Source: CADEDH01 sp047971245
GTDB lineage: Bacteria; Actinomycetota; Acidimicrobiia; Acidimicrobiales; SZUA-35
Length of the DNA stretch: 25,142 bases
Assembly: GCA_047971245.1 (NCBI GenBank)
Contig: JBKDZN010000196.1
Location: 1 to 25,142 of the forward strand
Reading direction: 5' to 3'
The notes below the pieces were generated by a model. It had not been told where the DNA came from, did not search any database, and saw only the letters and a program-made list of their open reading frames with translations. The position numbers and the translations under genes were made by a program. This document shows, piece after piece, positions 14,326-22,107 of this stretch; the stretch's first letter is position 1, and each line of letters opens with the position of its first letter.

Positions 14326-17300
14326 TCACACAGATCGGGGTGCTGTTCGACCTCGGGTTGTTGGTGTAGAGGGCCCATGCGACGCGTCGGTGTCTCGTTC
14401 TTTGCCGCGGGCAATCGCCCCGAGTGTGAGTCCCATGAGCAGGAGTGCGGCGCCCGATGTCGCGATGCGTCGGCTGTCCGCACCGGTGGAGGCGAGCGGG
14501 CCGGGCGATGAACTGGCCACGGCCACGACAGCTTCGTCGTGATCGTCCTCATCACCGGTACCTGACGTGAGGTCGATCTCGTCGTCGGTGAGCACGTCGT
14601 CGTTTGTGTCGTCGGGGACGGAGTCGATGTCCGTCGGCGGTTCCGTGGCGGGGTCGCCGTCGTTGTCGAACAACGAGATTTCGGCGGCGTTCACCAGATC
14701 GCCCTCCGGCAAGTTCTCAACGGTCGCTTCGATCCGGACGGTCACGCTTTCGCCGGCGCCCAGCCGACCTTCGAACCTGACAACCGGGTAGGTCCCGGTA
14801 TCGGTCCACGTGTAGGTCAGCGCGGCGGCGGGAGCAACATAGCCGTCGGCCAGGCCCGCCGGCGTTGGGCCACCGGTGATGCCGGGACCGTTGCGGCCGG
14901 TGTCGAGCGAGAACACGTCGGTGTCGAGGTAGTCGGTGACTTCGAAGTCCTCGACCGGGTCACCCTGGTTGAATACCTCGACGGTGAACACCACGGTGCT
15001 GCTGCCGGGAGTGATCCAGCCGGGTCCCGGAGACCAGCCTTCGTCGACGGTCTTGCGCAACGCCAGGTCGTAGACGCAGTCGCGGGTCATCAGGGTCACG
15101 TCATTTGATCGGATCGGCAAGGTGATGTTGTCGACCCTCGCACCGAAGGTGTTGGTGTAGGTGTTGTCACAAGCCGCGTTCTCGGTGTCGATATTCAGCG
15201 TGATTGTGGCCGTCTCGCCTGCGCCAAGCGGCTTTTCGCTGCCACCGTTCATGGGAAGTACGTGGGCGTAGATGGCTGTGACGGCGAAGGGGTTCTCCGG
15301 ACAGTCCCCAGGGGGCCCGGCGACAACCGTCCCACCGACCGTGTCACACCATGTGGTGTCGATGACGGCAGCATCGGGATCCCGGGAGATCGTGGTGGGA
15401 TCGTCGGCACTCACCCAGTAGCTTCGGGCGCCCTCGACACTGATCAACCCGATCTGCCCGACGAAGGATGTGCCGGGCGATCTCGCGTCGCCGACGGTCG
15501 AGGGGGCTGCCCCGTCTTCACTGGAGTTCGAGCCGGGCTCGGTGACCCCGTCGCCGTTGTACGGCAGGACGTCAACGATCCTCAGGTTCGAGAGATAGGT
15601 GTTGCCGAGGTTGGTGTAGGAGAGGGTGTAGGAGCCGTTGCCGTCGGTGTCGGTCGATGTCGGCAGTGGGGGGCCGTCATTGTCGATCCCGATCTGCGAG
15701 CAGCGCTGCCGCCAGGCGGTGAGCGGATCACCGCTGAGGTCTTCGACCGGGTGGGATGCACAGACACCACCGAGCTGGTCCACTGCCTTGATGACGGCAC
15801 CGCGGTCGGACGGGAGGGGCAACCAGCTGAACGCCACATCAGAGGCGCTCTGGAGGGAGTCCGGGCTGATGCTCGCATCGCCAGGCAGGAACTCACCCGC
15901 GTCGCGATCCCACGCACCGAGACCACCGGATCTGACGCTAGCGACGTTGGGAATCGAGCTGTATCTCGTGGTCGACCCCGCTTCGGCCCCTTCGACCATG
16001 AACGTGACGGTGAACGAGTCGCTCCAGCCCCCGGGGACGCCTGGAGGTAGTGGCCCCGATGTGTCGCGTGGATCCTCGGTTGAGAAGCGGCATCGGATCA
16101 CGCGTGCGGCAGCATCGTTCTCGCATGAGGCGCCGGGTGTTGCCGAGGGCTGGGTCATGCTGACGAACTCGTACGCGCCGTGGTAGGGGTCTTCGAAGGT
16201 GAAGTCCGTCAGCGCCTCGTACTCCGAGCCGATTGCCGCGATATCGAACCGGTAGGTGACCAAATCGCCGTTGTCGGCGACCGCAAAGGGGCCGTCAACG
16301 TTGGTCTTTGTTACGTCGGGTTTCACGGTGACGATCTCGACCCGATCGGTGTCCGAATCGAACGGGTACAAGATGTTAGATGCCCCCATGAACGTGAACT
16401 GTGTGGTGTCCAGCGTGGACAGGTTCGGACCCCCGGCGACCGCAGGGTTCTCGTTCGCGATGCTGTACGGCAGGTTGCACCAGCCGGTTGTTGTGTCACC
16501 AATGCCTGCCCAGAGCGGATTGGTGCTCTCGCTGTCACGGTTGAGTTGAACCGTTTGGGGCGTGTTATAACACGATGCGCTCGAGGGCCGACCGCTGTCC
16601 CAGGCCCCGATGCCTCGAGAGCTGTGGATGTAGATGTTCTTGCCGTCGAAGTTGACGTCGAGATCGGTTCCGACGACTGCCTGTACCGAGAGGTACAGTG
16701 CTGCACCGATTTCGCTGGGACTTCCGGTGTACCAGGGGATGTCGAGGTAGTTCCACCAGGGGAACGAAGCGTCGGGGTCGGTCATGACGACGCGGACCAT
16801 GTTGACGTTATAGCGGCCTTGAGCATCAGCGACCAGCTGGTCCTCAGTCAGCCAGGTGCGCCCGGCGTCGTTGCACTCGACCTCGTTGGTGCCGACGTCG
16901 CCCCCGTTCCGGGGATTGTCAGCGGTGCCCGAGTCGGGGTTGTTCATCACCGTCGGGTCAAGCGCGTACTGCACTTCAAGGCCGAGCGCGTCAAGGTCGG
17001 CCGCGTTCACAATTCTCGCTGTGGTCGATGTTCCTCCGCCCGGGTTTGCGCCGTTGGCCGGACCGATCACCAGGTTGTAGGTGTCTCCCGTCGGGGAAGC
17101 GGTCACCGGAGTCGAGATGTTGAACGCTTCTGTGGCCAGATTGGCGGTGTAGTCGGGCATCTCGGAGACAAGGAGTTGGTCGCGATCCCACACCATGCAG
17201 CCATGGAGCGGAAGGTCGAGGTCTTCGCCGGTGTCGTTCGCCCCGACCATCAGTTGAAGGCTGACAGGCTGACCTCTCGATACCTGGCCCTGACCATCCC

Positions 17301-18846
17301 ACACGATGGCGTTGTTCACACGGCTGGGGTTCGGCAGCGTATGGGCACGTTGAACGACCCACTCGTTGGCCGGCGAGAACCGCTCGCCAAGACGGGTGAT
17401 CATTGTTCGGGCAACGTCGTCATACTCGCTTGCGATGATGCTGTAATGGGTTGCCATGCGGACCTCGCCCCCGGCGCTGCCACCGCCTCCTCCACCGACC
17501 CCTCTGACCAGCGCGAAATCTGACGAGTTGTCCTCTGTGGACGACTCCGACACGGCGCCGGTTGAGCTCGGCACCGAGATCGGGGCCACATTGTTGATGG
17601 TGACCACCTCGCCGGACGGATTGGCGCCGACGATGTTGGCGAAGTTCGCCGCGCCATCAGGGTCAGTATTCAACACATTGTCCACCTCAGCAGCGTCGAT
17701 CCACAGCGCGATCTGCCCGGTCACGATGTAGCCGTGCGTATTCGGTGAACCATCGGCGTTGAATGCGGGGGCATCGCTGGAGTAGGTGGCCGCGGCCACC
17801 AACATGGGAACGACGGGATAGCCGTTGGGGTACACAACAGCGTCACAGGTCCAGGTGCCCAGGGTCGCCGGAACAGGACCCGAGTTGTTGGCGTCGTAGG
17901 CTCCGCAGCTCGGCCCGTTCAGGCCCGCAGCGGCCATCTCGGCCGGACTCGCGAGTCGGACCGTCATAGCGTCTCCCGCAATCCCGTTCAACCCAGAGAA
18001 ATGGTCAAAGAACGCAAGATCGACATCGGTCGCAACCCGTCCTGTACCCTTGTTCGGAGTCGCCGTGTTGGACGGATCACGCAGCCCGACCGGGAACAAT
18101 GCGACGAAACCCAAGGCGCCGGCAACGTTGACCGGCGTGGGGGTGAACGTAGGCTCGAGTTTGACCCAGTTGCCAGCTGCGGTCTCTGACACATAGAGCT
18201 CCTCGGGCCTGCTCGTGGCATCGACCGACCCATCCGCGGTCATGGTGACCGAGGCGCCGAGCACGGTGTCGGCGTTGTGGTCGGGCGAAGAGTCCAGACC
18301 ATTCAACAGCTGCACCACCGGCCGAACCGTGCCCTGGGACCCTTCGCCGACGTCCCCGATCCGGCACGACAAGGTCTGCCCATCGGGGCTGACCGTCGAG
18401 CCCGACTCGCAACCCGAGAACAGGCGATCCCCGAGAGCAGGCTCAGGTGCCCACGCAATGTTGGCGTTCGTCGCATCGAAACCCTCCAGGACAACCGTCA
18501 GCACCACATTGGAGCCGACCGACTCATTCACATCCCAGTCGATCACATAGCCGTACCGGTCGAACGTCCTCACAACCCGGTTGTGGGCACTGTCGTCCTG
18601 GCCCGGGGTATGGCGACCGACGTCACCTGCCCCGTAGGCGTCGGGGGTCGCGTCCCTGAAACTCGGATCGCTCTCCACGAACGGCGCCGTGCCATCAAAG
18701 CTCAGCCGCATCGTGATCTCGTTCTGCGACGCAGCCGCTGCGCCTTGCACCGGCACGAAGGTTCCGGCTGTCAAGACAGCGACGACACACCCGACTGCCC
18801 ACAGTCGCCCGACACCGCTGCATCGAGCTACGCTCGTTGTCACCAC
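14326..18846 (-). CDS. LAxTG-anchored DUF11-type surface protein, 1506 aa
   Basis: Large secreted cell-wall protein. GTG 18846 has GAGGAGG 9 nt upstream and is followed by a signal peptide (hydrophobic core about 15-33, cleavage near AAAA-S at 39/40). The long ectodomain contains a glycine-rich hinge (GVGGGGGGSAGG). It then has at least two DUF11-like Ig-fold modules, VTKTNVDGPFAVADNGDLVT and LALRKTVDEGWSPGPGW (from about 1261). The last module carries the acidic NAAEIS...DIDSVPDDTNDD...GDEDDHDEA segment typical of multi-domain adhesins and possibly Ca-binding. The C-terminus has LASTG (1451-1455), a hydrophobic helix (about 1464-1478) and basic residues (RGKER), a sortase signal. LAxTG is the class E sortase form; no sortase gene is in the window. 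An adhesin or envelope role is inferred. The frame extends 76 codons further upstream, but without a ribosome site. Confidence 0.88.
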   Translation of the reverse strand: MVTTSVARCSGVGRLWAVGCVVAVLTAGTFVPVQGAAAASQNEITMRLSFDGTAPFVESDPSFRDATPDAYGAGDVGRHTPGQDDSAHNRVVRTFDRYGYVIDWDVNESVGSNVVLTVVLEGFDATNANIAWAPEPALGDRLFSGCESGSTVSPDGQTLSCRIGDVGEGSQGTVRPVVQLLNGLDSSPDHNADTVLGASVTMTADGSVDATSRPEELYVSETAAGNWVKLEPTFTPTPVNVAGALGFVALFPVGLRDPSNTATPNKGTGRVATDVDLAFFDHFSGLNGIAGDAMTVRLASPAEMAAAGLNGPSCGAYDANNSGPVPATLGTWTCDAVVYPNGYPVVPMLVAAATYSSDAPAFNADGSPNTHGYIVTGQIALWIDAAEVDNVLNTDPDGAANFANIVGANPSGEVVTINNVAPISVPSSTGAVSESSTEDNSSDFALVRGVGGGGGGSAGGEVRMATHYSIIASEYDDVARTMITRLGERFSPANEWVVQRAHTLPNPSRVNNAIVWDGQGQVSRGQPVSLQLMVGANDTGEDLDLPLHGCMVWDRDQLLVSEMPDYTANLATEAFNISTPVTASPTGDTYNLVIGPANGANPGGGTSTTARIVNAADLDALGLEVQYALDPTVMNNPDSGTADNPRNGGDVGTNEVECNDAGRTWLTEDQLVADAQGRYNVNMVRVVMTDPDASFPWWNYLDIPWYTGSPSEIGAALYLSVQAVVGTDLDVNFDGKNIYIHSSRGIGAWDSGRPSSASCYNTPQTVQLNRDSESTNPLWAGIGDTTTGWCNLPYSIANENPAVAGGPNLSTLDTTQFTFMGASNILYPFDSDTDRVEIVTVKPDVTKTNVDGPFAVADNGDLVTYRFDIAAIGSEYEALTDFTFEDPYHGAYEFVSMTQPSATPGASCENDAAARVIRCRFSTEDPRDTSGPLPPGVPGGWSDSFTVTFMVEGAEAGSTTRYSSIPNVASVRSGGLGAWDRDAGEFLPGDASISPDSLQSASDVAFSWLPLPSDRGAVIKAVDQLGGVCASHPVEDLSGDPLTAWRQRCSQIGIDNDGPPLPTSTDTDGNGSYTLSYTNLGNTYLSNLRIVDVLPYNGDGVTEPGSNSSEDGAAPSTVGDARSPGTSFVGQIGLISVEGARSYWVSADDPTTISRDPDAAVIDTTWCDTVGGTVVAGPPGDCPENPFAVTAIYAHVLPMNGGSEKPLGAGETATITLNIDTENAACDNTYTNTFGARVDNITLPIRSNDVTLMTRDCVYDLALRKTVDEGWSPGPGWITPGSSTVVFTVEVFNQGDPVEDFEVTDYLDTDVFSLDTGRNGPGITGGPTPAGLADGYVAPAAALTYTWTDTGTYPVVRFEGRLGAGESVTVRIEATVENLPEGDLVNAAEISLFDNDGDPATEPPTDIDSVPDDTNDDVLTDDEIDLTSGTGDEDDHDEAVVAVASSSPGPLASTGADSRRIATSGAALLLMGLTLGAIARGKERDTDASHGPSTPTTRGRTAPRSV

Positions 18847-19066
18847 GCCCGCTGACCTCCTCAAACCAACTGCACAACCGATCGACCCCCGAGCTATCCG
18901 CTCGTTATCGGCGAAAATCCCAAGCGGGTTGAGAACCCCGGAAGAACTACCTGTGAACGGGGGTGGTCTCCCGCGGCCCGTTGGGATGTGCACGTCGGCG
19001 TTATCCCCAACAACCTCGCCGCCAAGATCGACGACCGGTTCGTGCTGATAAGGGGTAGGGCGATCC
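18847..19066. other. 220-bp intergenic region upstream of the surface-protein gene
   Basis: The region lies between the methyltransferase stop and the surface-protein start, both on the minus strand. It holds GATAACG twice on the minus strand and a ribosome site next to 18846. I see no convincing -35/-10 pair, riboswitch fold or strong terminator. Confidence 0.4.
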
Positions 19067-19954
19067 TCAACCACCCACCCCAGGGCGTCGGACGCCCGCG
19101 GGACGAATCACCGCGGTAAAGAAGCCGACGACAAGCGCGACCCCGTCGTCGGTCGGTCGGGAGAAATCTGCGAGATGCGCCTCGAAACGGCGGCGAGCCT
19201 CGGCGCCGACTCCGAGACCATCGAACATCGTCAACAACTGGGGCCATCCGACCGACCATCGCTCCAGCTGAACGGCTGCGTCGCCGGGCGATTCGAAGCC
19301 GATGAGCAGGTCATCGGTCCGGGTCGCCACCACCTCACATCCCGCCGAGGAGGCCAACTCCGGGATCCGAGTCGTCCAGAGTGTCATGTCCGACATTTCG
19401 GGTCGCTCGGGCAGCAGCTCGAGCATCGACTCCGGGACCATGAAGACACCGTCCGGATCCCAGGCAGCAACGGCGATCACCCCGCCGGCATCGAGTCGCC
19501 GACCGAGGCCGCTGAGCGTCGAAGCGGGATGTGGGGCGAACATCACGCCGAACGACGACGTCACCACGTCGAAGACCTCTCCGCCACCCAACACGTCGAG
19601 TTCGTCGAAGTCGGCGACGCCGAAGCGAACGTCGACCCCGGCCTCGTCCGCCCGTTTGCGGGCGACCTCGAGCAGTTCGGGTGTGATGTCGACGCCGAGC
19701 ACGTCGGCGCCCCGGCGTCCGGCCTCGATGGCCACCGTGCCGGTACCGGTAGCCACGTCGAGAAGACGGCGCCCGTCGAGGGAGCGCCCGCCGGCCTGCT
19801 CGGCGAGGTCCAGCACCGAGAGCGAGGCGGGCGCCAGCCAGTCGCCGACGATCTCGTAGGACCCGCTCCGCCAATGCTCGCGGCGCGGATCCACCGCTTC
19901 GAGCTCAGCGTCCCCCGGGGCCTGGGGCTGACGTCGATTCGACCGATCGTTCAT
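19067..19954 (-). CDS. Class I SAM-dependent methyltransferase
   Basis: Protein of 295 residues. Motif I LLDVATGTGTVAIEAG is at about 64-79, the acidic end of beta-2 is GVDITPELLEVARKRA, motif II is FGVADFDELDV, and motif III follows as DVVTSSFGVMFAPHP. The order and spacing match UbiE/COQ5-type small-molecule methyltransferases. The acceptor is unknown. ATG 19954 is preferred over GTG 19960 because a -10-like TAGGCT (19961-19966) ends 6 nt before the ATG and there is no Shine-Dalgarno, indicating a leaderless transcript. It ends 220 bp before the surface-protein start in the same direction. Confidence 0.88.
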   Translation of the reverse strand: MNDRSNRRQPQAPGDAELEAVDPRREHWRSGSYEIVGDWLAPASLSVLDLAEQAGGRSLDGRRLLDVATGTGTVAIEAGRRGADVLGVDITPELLEVARKRADEAGVDVRFGVADFDELDVLGGGEVFDVVTSSFGVMFAPHPASTLSGLGRRLDAGGVIAVAAWDPDGVFMVPESMLELLPERPEMSDMTLWTTRIPELASSAGCEVVATRTDDLLIGFESPGDAAVQLERWSVGWPQLLTMFDGLGVGAEARRRFEAHLADFSRPTDDGVALVVGFFTAVIRPAGVRRPGVGG

Positions 19955-19960
19955 CGACAC

Positions 19961-19966
19961 AGCCTA
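19961..19966 (-). promoter_or_regulatory. -10 element for a leaderless methyltransferase transcript
   Basis: TAGGCT on the minus strand ends exactly 6 nt before ATG 19954, with no ribosome site. The same geometry recurs at several other genes here. Confidence 0.4.
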
Positions 19967-20070
19967 GAGCGAACAGGAACGATTCTCATTTCAGGGGGCG
20001 AGGTCATTCCTGGTGGCCGGGAGGCGTCACGGGCCTTCAGCGGGTGCGCTTGGGGGTGGAGGTCGGCACC

Positions 20071-20355
20071 TCAGCCGGCCGACTCGATGGAGTCGAGCGG
20101 GGCAGCTGCGGTCGCGGCCACGGCCGATCCGTCGGTCAGTCGTTCGACCATGATGTCCCGAATCAGGGCCTCGGGTAGGGCTCGTTCACCCCGCCCGGAG
20201 CGCGAGTACAGCGGCACCCCGGCTATGGCCAGCGGCTCCAGGTCCCGCCGAGCGGTGCGCTCGGAGATCTCCAGTTCGGTGGCAACGTCGTGGGTGGTCA
20301 CGGTTCCCCTGGCTTGCAGGAGTAACCGCACCGCCACCAGTCGATCGGCTCGCAT
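20071..20355 (-). CDS. HTH_11/WYL-type regulator, DNA-binding domain only
   Basis: Short protein of 94 residues. Residues 1-56 are the N-terminal HTH of YafY/DeoR-like WYL regulators: MRADRLVAVRLLLQARGTVTTHDVATELEISERTARRDLE...GVPLYSRSGRG. Normal members continue for about 250 residues with the WYL ligand domain. Here the reading changes to an unrelated Ala-rich tail and stops. No WYL residues were found in other frames nearby, so it is a truncated gene or a free-standing DNA-binding domain. ATG 20355 is chosen at the domain boundary; GTG 20370 would add five residues. It is divergent from the TIGR03086 gene across a perfect dyad that it probably binds. Confidence 0.75.
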   Translation of the reverse strand: MRADRLVAVRLLLQARGTVTTHDVATELEISERTARRDLEPLAIAGVPLYSRSGRGERALPEALIRDIMVERLTDGSAVAATAAAPLDSIESAG

Positions 20356-20373
20356 GGGGCAGGATTTCACAGA

Positions 20374-20396
20374 AACTGGCCATGAGGTGGCCAGTT
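20374..20396. promoter_or_regulatory. Divergent operator with 9-bp arms
   Basis: AACTGGCCA (20374-20382) and TGGCCAGTT (20388-20396) are perfect inverted repeats separated by TGAGG. The dyad is centred between the HTH regulator and the TIGR03086 gene and covers where the latter's -35 should be. This is the expected site for the adjacent regulator. Confidence 0.75.
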
Positions 20397-20416
20397 ATGG
20401 GACGCAAGATGCGGGC

Positions 20417-21052
20417 ATGACAACCAATCCCTCCACCATCTCGATCGACTACGTCAGCGGCGACGGCCTCCCCGAGGGTGACCCCCGCTGGGCCTTTGCC
20501 CACGCCGCCCAGGTGCTCCGGGCGGTCACCGACCAGGTCACCGAGGAGAACGCACCGACGCCCACACCGTGTGGCGATTGGTCGGTGGGCGAGGTCGCCG
20601 GCCACCTCATCGCCGTGCTCGACCGGGTGGTGCTCGCCCCCAGCGGTGAGGACATCTTGTCGCTGCCCGTGCTGGTCCCCACCCCGGTGGCCGATCTCCC
20701 CGCCGCGGTCGACAGCAGGGTCGAGGCCGCTCGCGAGGCGTGGACCGATCCGGCGACGCTGTCGACGATGATCAACGTGCCGTGGGGCACCGTTCCCGGT
20801 GTGGCCGCCCTTGCCACCTGGACCTCCGAGGTGCTCACCCACAGCTGGGACATCGCCACCACCCTGGGCGTGAACTTGAACTGGCCACCGGAGACGGCGG
20901 CGTTGGCCGATGCGATGATCGCCACTCTGCCGGCCGAGCACCGCGGGGGCGACACCCCGTTCGATCCGGCGGTGCCGGTACCCGACGACGCACCGGCCAT
21001 CGATCGTCTGGTGGGTTGGAGCGGCCGGAACCCAGCCCGAGCGGCCGGCTAG
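20417..21052 (+). CDS. TIGR03086-family (DinB/MDMPI-like) metal-binding protein
   Basis: Protein of 211 residues of the mycothiol-dependent maleylpyruvate-isomerase-N-like four-helix fold. The signatures are TPCGDWSVGEVAGHLIAV (50-67, with His63) and LTHSWDIATTLG (140-151, with His142 and Asp145), the residues that bind the divalent metal in this fold. In actinomycetes many members are thought to be thiol-dependent enzymes, but TIGR03086 has no assigned reaction. ATG 20417 has no ribosome site. A weak -10-like CAAGAT ends 6 nt upstream, so the transcript may be leaderless. It is divergent from the truncated HTH regulator, a common pairing for this family, with the shared operator at 20374. 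Confidence 0.87.
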   Translation: MTTNPSTISIDYVSGDGLPEGDPRWAFAHAAQVLRAVTDQVTEENAPTPTPCGDWSVGEVAGHLIAVLDRVVLAPSGEDILSLPVLVPTPVADLPAAVDSRVEAAREAWTDPATLSTMINVPWGTVPGVAALATWTSEVLTHSWDIATTLGVNLNWPPETAALADAMIATLPAEHRGGDTPFDPAVPVPDDAPAIDRLVGWSGRNPARAAG

Positions 21053-21228
21053 CCCGGTGATGGGGGCGGCGTCCGAGCCTTCGACCGGCACGAACCGTCG
21101 GACCCGGTGGTGGTGAGGGTCACCGCGTTGGCATCGACCAGGGTGATCTCGGTGTTCGGGATGGGCGCGCCACCGGGGCTGGATCCGGGACAGAACGCGG
21201 CCGCCCCTTCGGAACTGGCGGGCCGGGG
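21049..21228 (-). pseudogene. Possible gene remnant, 3' end only
   Basis: The minus strand is open for 60 codons, directly after a TGA and with no ATG or GTG near its beginning. It reads FCPGSSPGGAPIPNTEIT and LVDANAVTLTTTGSDGSC, which look like secreted-protein sequence rather than random high-GC reading. It may be the tail of a lost gene cut off by the toxin-antitoxin module. Family not recognised. Confidence 0.2.
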
Positions 21229-21236
21229 TCACTCTG

Positions 21237-21255
21237 CGTACGTATAATCAGTACG
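21237..21255 (+). promoter_or_regulatory. Toxin-antitoxin promoter with operator around the -10
   Basis: A perfect TATAAT (21243-21248) ends 6 nt before GTG 21255, so the transcript is very probably leaderless. Inverted arms CGTAC (21237-21241) and GTACG (21251-21255) flank the -10, as expected for autorepression by the antitoxin. No clear -35 is seen. Confidence 0.65.
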
Positions 21256-21479
21256 TGCCGAACAAGACCATCAGTGTCCCCGATGATGTCATCCCGATCA
21301 TCGAGAGCTTGGACGTGCCCTTCTCGCGGTGGGTGACCGATCAACTCCGTCGCCACGGGGCGAGATCCACCATGTCCTTCGCCGACCAGCTCCTGGCCGA
21401 CGCCGCTCTGGCCGCCGGTGAGCGTGTACCGGATCGCAAGGCGGTCGGTGCGCGGATGGAACGGTCCGCCTCGTGGTGA
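21255..21479 (+). CDS. Antitoxin of a MazEF-like pair (ribbon-helix-helix type)
   Basis: Protein of 74 residues. The start NKTISVPDDVIPIIESLDVPFSRWVTDQL has the beta-strand followed by two helices of ribbon-helix-helix DNA-binding antitoxins. The remaining half is polar (LADAALAAGERVPDRKAVGARMERSASW) and would be the disordered toxin-binding tail. It overlaps the toxin gene by 7 nt, the classic antitoxin-first order. It starts at GTG directly behind a TATAAT. Expected role: neutralise the toxin and repress the operon through the dyad at 21237-21255. The assignment rests on context and secondary-structure pattern rather than strong sequence identity. Confidence 0.78.
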   Translation: MPNKTISVPDDVIPIIESLDVPFSRWVTDQLRRHGARSTMSFADQLLADAALAAGERVPDRKAVGARMERSASW

Positions 21480-21790
21480 AGCGTGGATCAGTCCATTGGG
21501 TCGATCTCGACAAGCGTCGGCCGTGCGTGGTCGTGTCGTCTCCCGATGTGCTCGGTGTTGACATCTGGCAGACCCATGTGGTGCCGCTGACCTCGAATCT
21601 TGATCGAGCGGGCCTCGCTGGCAATGTCCTGCTCGAGTCGACCGTCACCGGGTTGCCGCGGGATTCCGTGGCCGTGCCGCTCGGGCTGGAGCTGATCGAC
21701 CGTGCTTGGCTCGTCGACCGGGTCGGTCAGCTCCCCCCAGCCCTTCTGGCCACCATCGACGACGGAGTCCGCTCCGTTCTCGGCCTCTGA
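21473..21790 (+). CDS. mazF: MazF/PemK-family endoribonuclease toxin
   Basis: Toxin of 105 residues. It has the MazF/PemK beta-barrel blocks: VKRGSVHWVDLDKRRPCVVVSS at the N-terminus (the family's RG-x-(I/V)-x-x-V-x-L-x-x-x-RP-x-(L/V)-V-(I/V)-S), then VVPLTSNLDRAG, an NVLLESTVTGLPRDSVAVPL block, and the C-terminal helix LPPALLATIDDGVRSVLGL. MazF enzymes cut single-stranded RNA at short motifs; the target here cannot be read from sequence. Two tandem GTG codons (21473, 21476) are possible starts, both overlapping the antitoxin stop. Confidence 0.88.
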   Translation: MVKRGSVHWVDLDKRRPCVVVSSPDVLGVDIWQTHVVPLTSNLDRAGLAGNVLLESTVTGLPRDSVAVPLGLELIDRAWLVDRVGQLPPALLATIDDGVRSVLGL

Positions 21791-21979
21791 CCAGCACTCG
21801 GGAGCGAACCAGGCCGCACCAGCGCCAACAGGGCGGCACGGAGAACCTCGCCGCAGCCGGCACCGAACCGCGAACCCTGTTCACGCGAGCCCACCTCGAC
21901 CGGTGACCCTCGAATCGCAGAACGTCGACCGCATCGGCGTGGCCGCGACCAAGGGCATCGGCGGCATCGGAATACTCGA

Positions 21980-22008
21980 TTGATGGTGTTGGCGTCGCTT
22001 CGTAGTGT
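21980..22008 (+). promoter_or_regulatory. Promoter of the erm-like gene
   Basis: TTGATG (21980-21985) and TAGTGT (22003-22008) have a 17-bp spacer, a good sigma-A-type promoter. ATG 22015 is 6 nt beyond the -10, so transcription would start at or beside that codon. The AT-richer AATACTCGA just upstream of the -35 is reminiscent of WhiB7-dependent promoters, but the match is weak. Confidence 0.55.
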
Positions 22009-22014
22009 GGCCAC

Positions 22015-22107
22015 ATGATGATCACGGTGATGGCACGTGTCCGGGCGCAAGCGTCGGAGCGACCGCGACCAGCGACGCCGTTCGCTCAGCCAGCACTTCC
22101 TCGTTGA
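22015..22107 (+). CDS. Possible leaderless upstream ORF of the erm-like gene
   Basis: Thirty codons start at ATG 22015, where the mRNA should begin. They overlap the erm-like GTG 22037 in a different frame and stop at TGA 22105. The product begins MMITVMARVRAQASERPRP and has no homology I recognise. Leader peptides that stall ribosomes control many erm genes by attenuation, so a role in regulation is possible. Its overlap with the erm start is unusual, and it may be untranslated. Confidence 0.35.
   Translation: MMITVMARVRAQASERPRPATPFAQPALPR

Noticed and set aside
19175..20416. 625-residue plus-strand protein combining antisense of the methyltransferase with TIGR03086
   Set aside because: The part before 20417 is antisense to a real methyltransferase and to the HTH gene; TIGR03086 homology begins at 20417.
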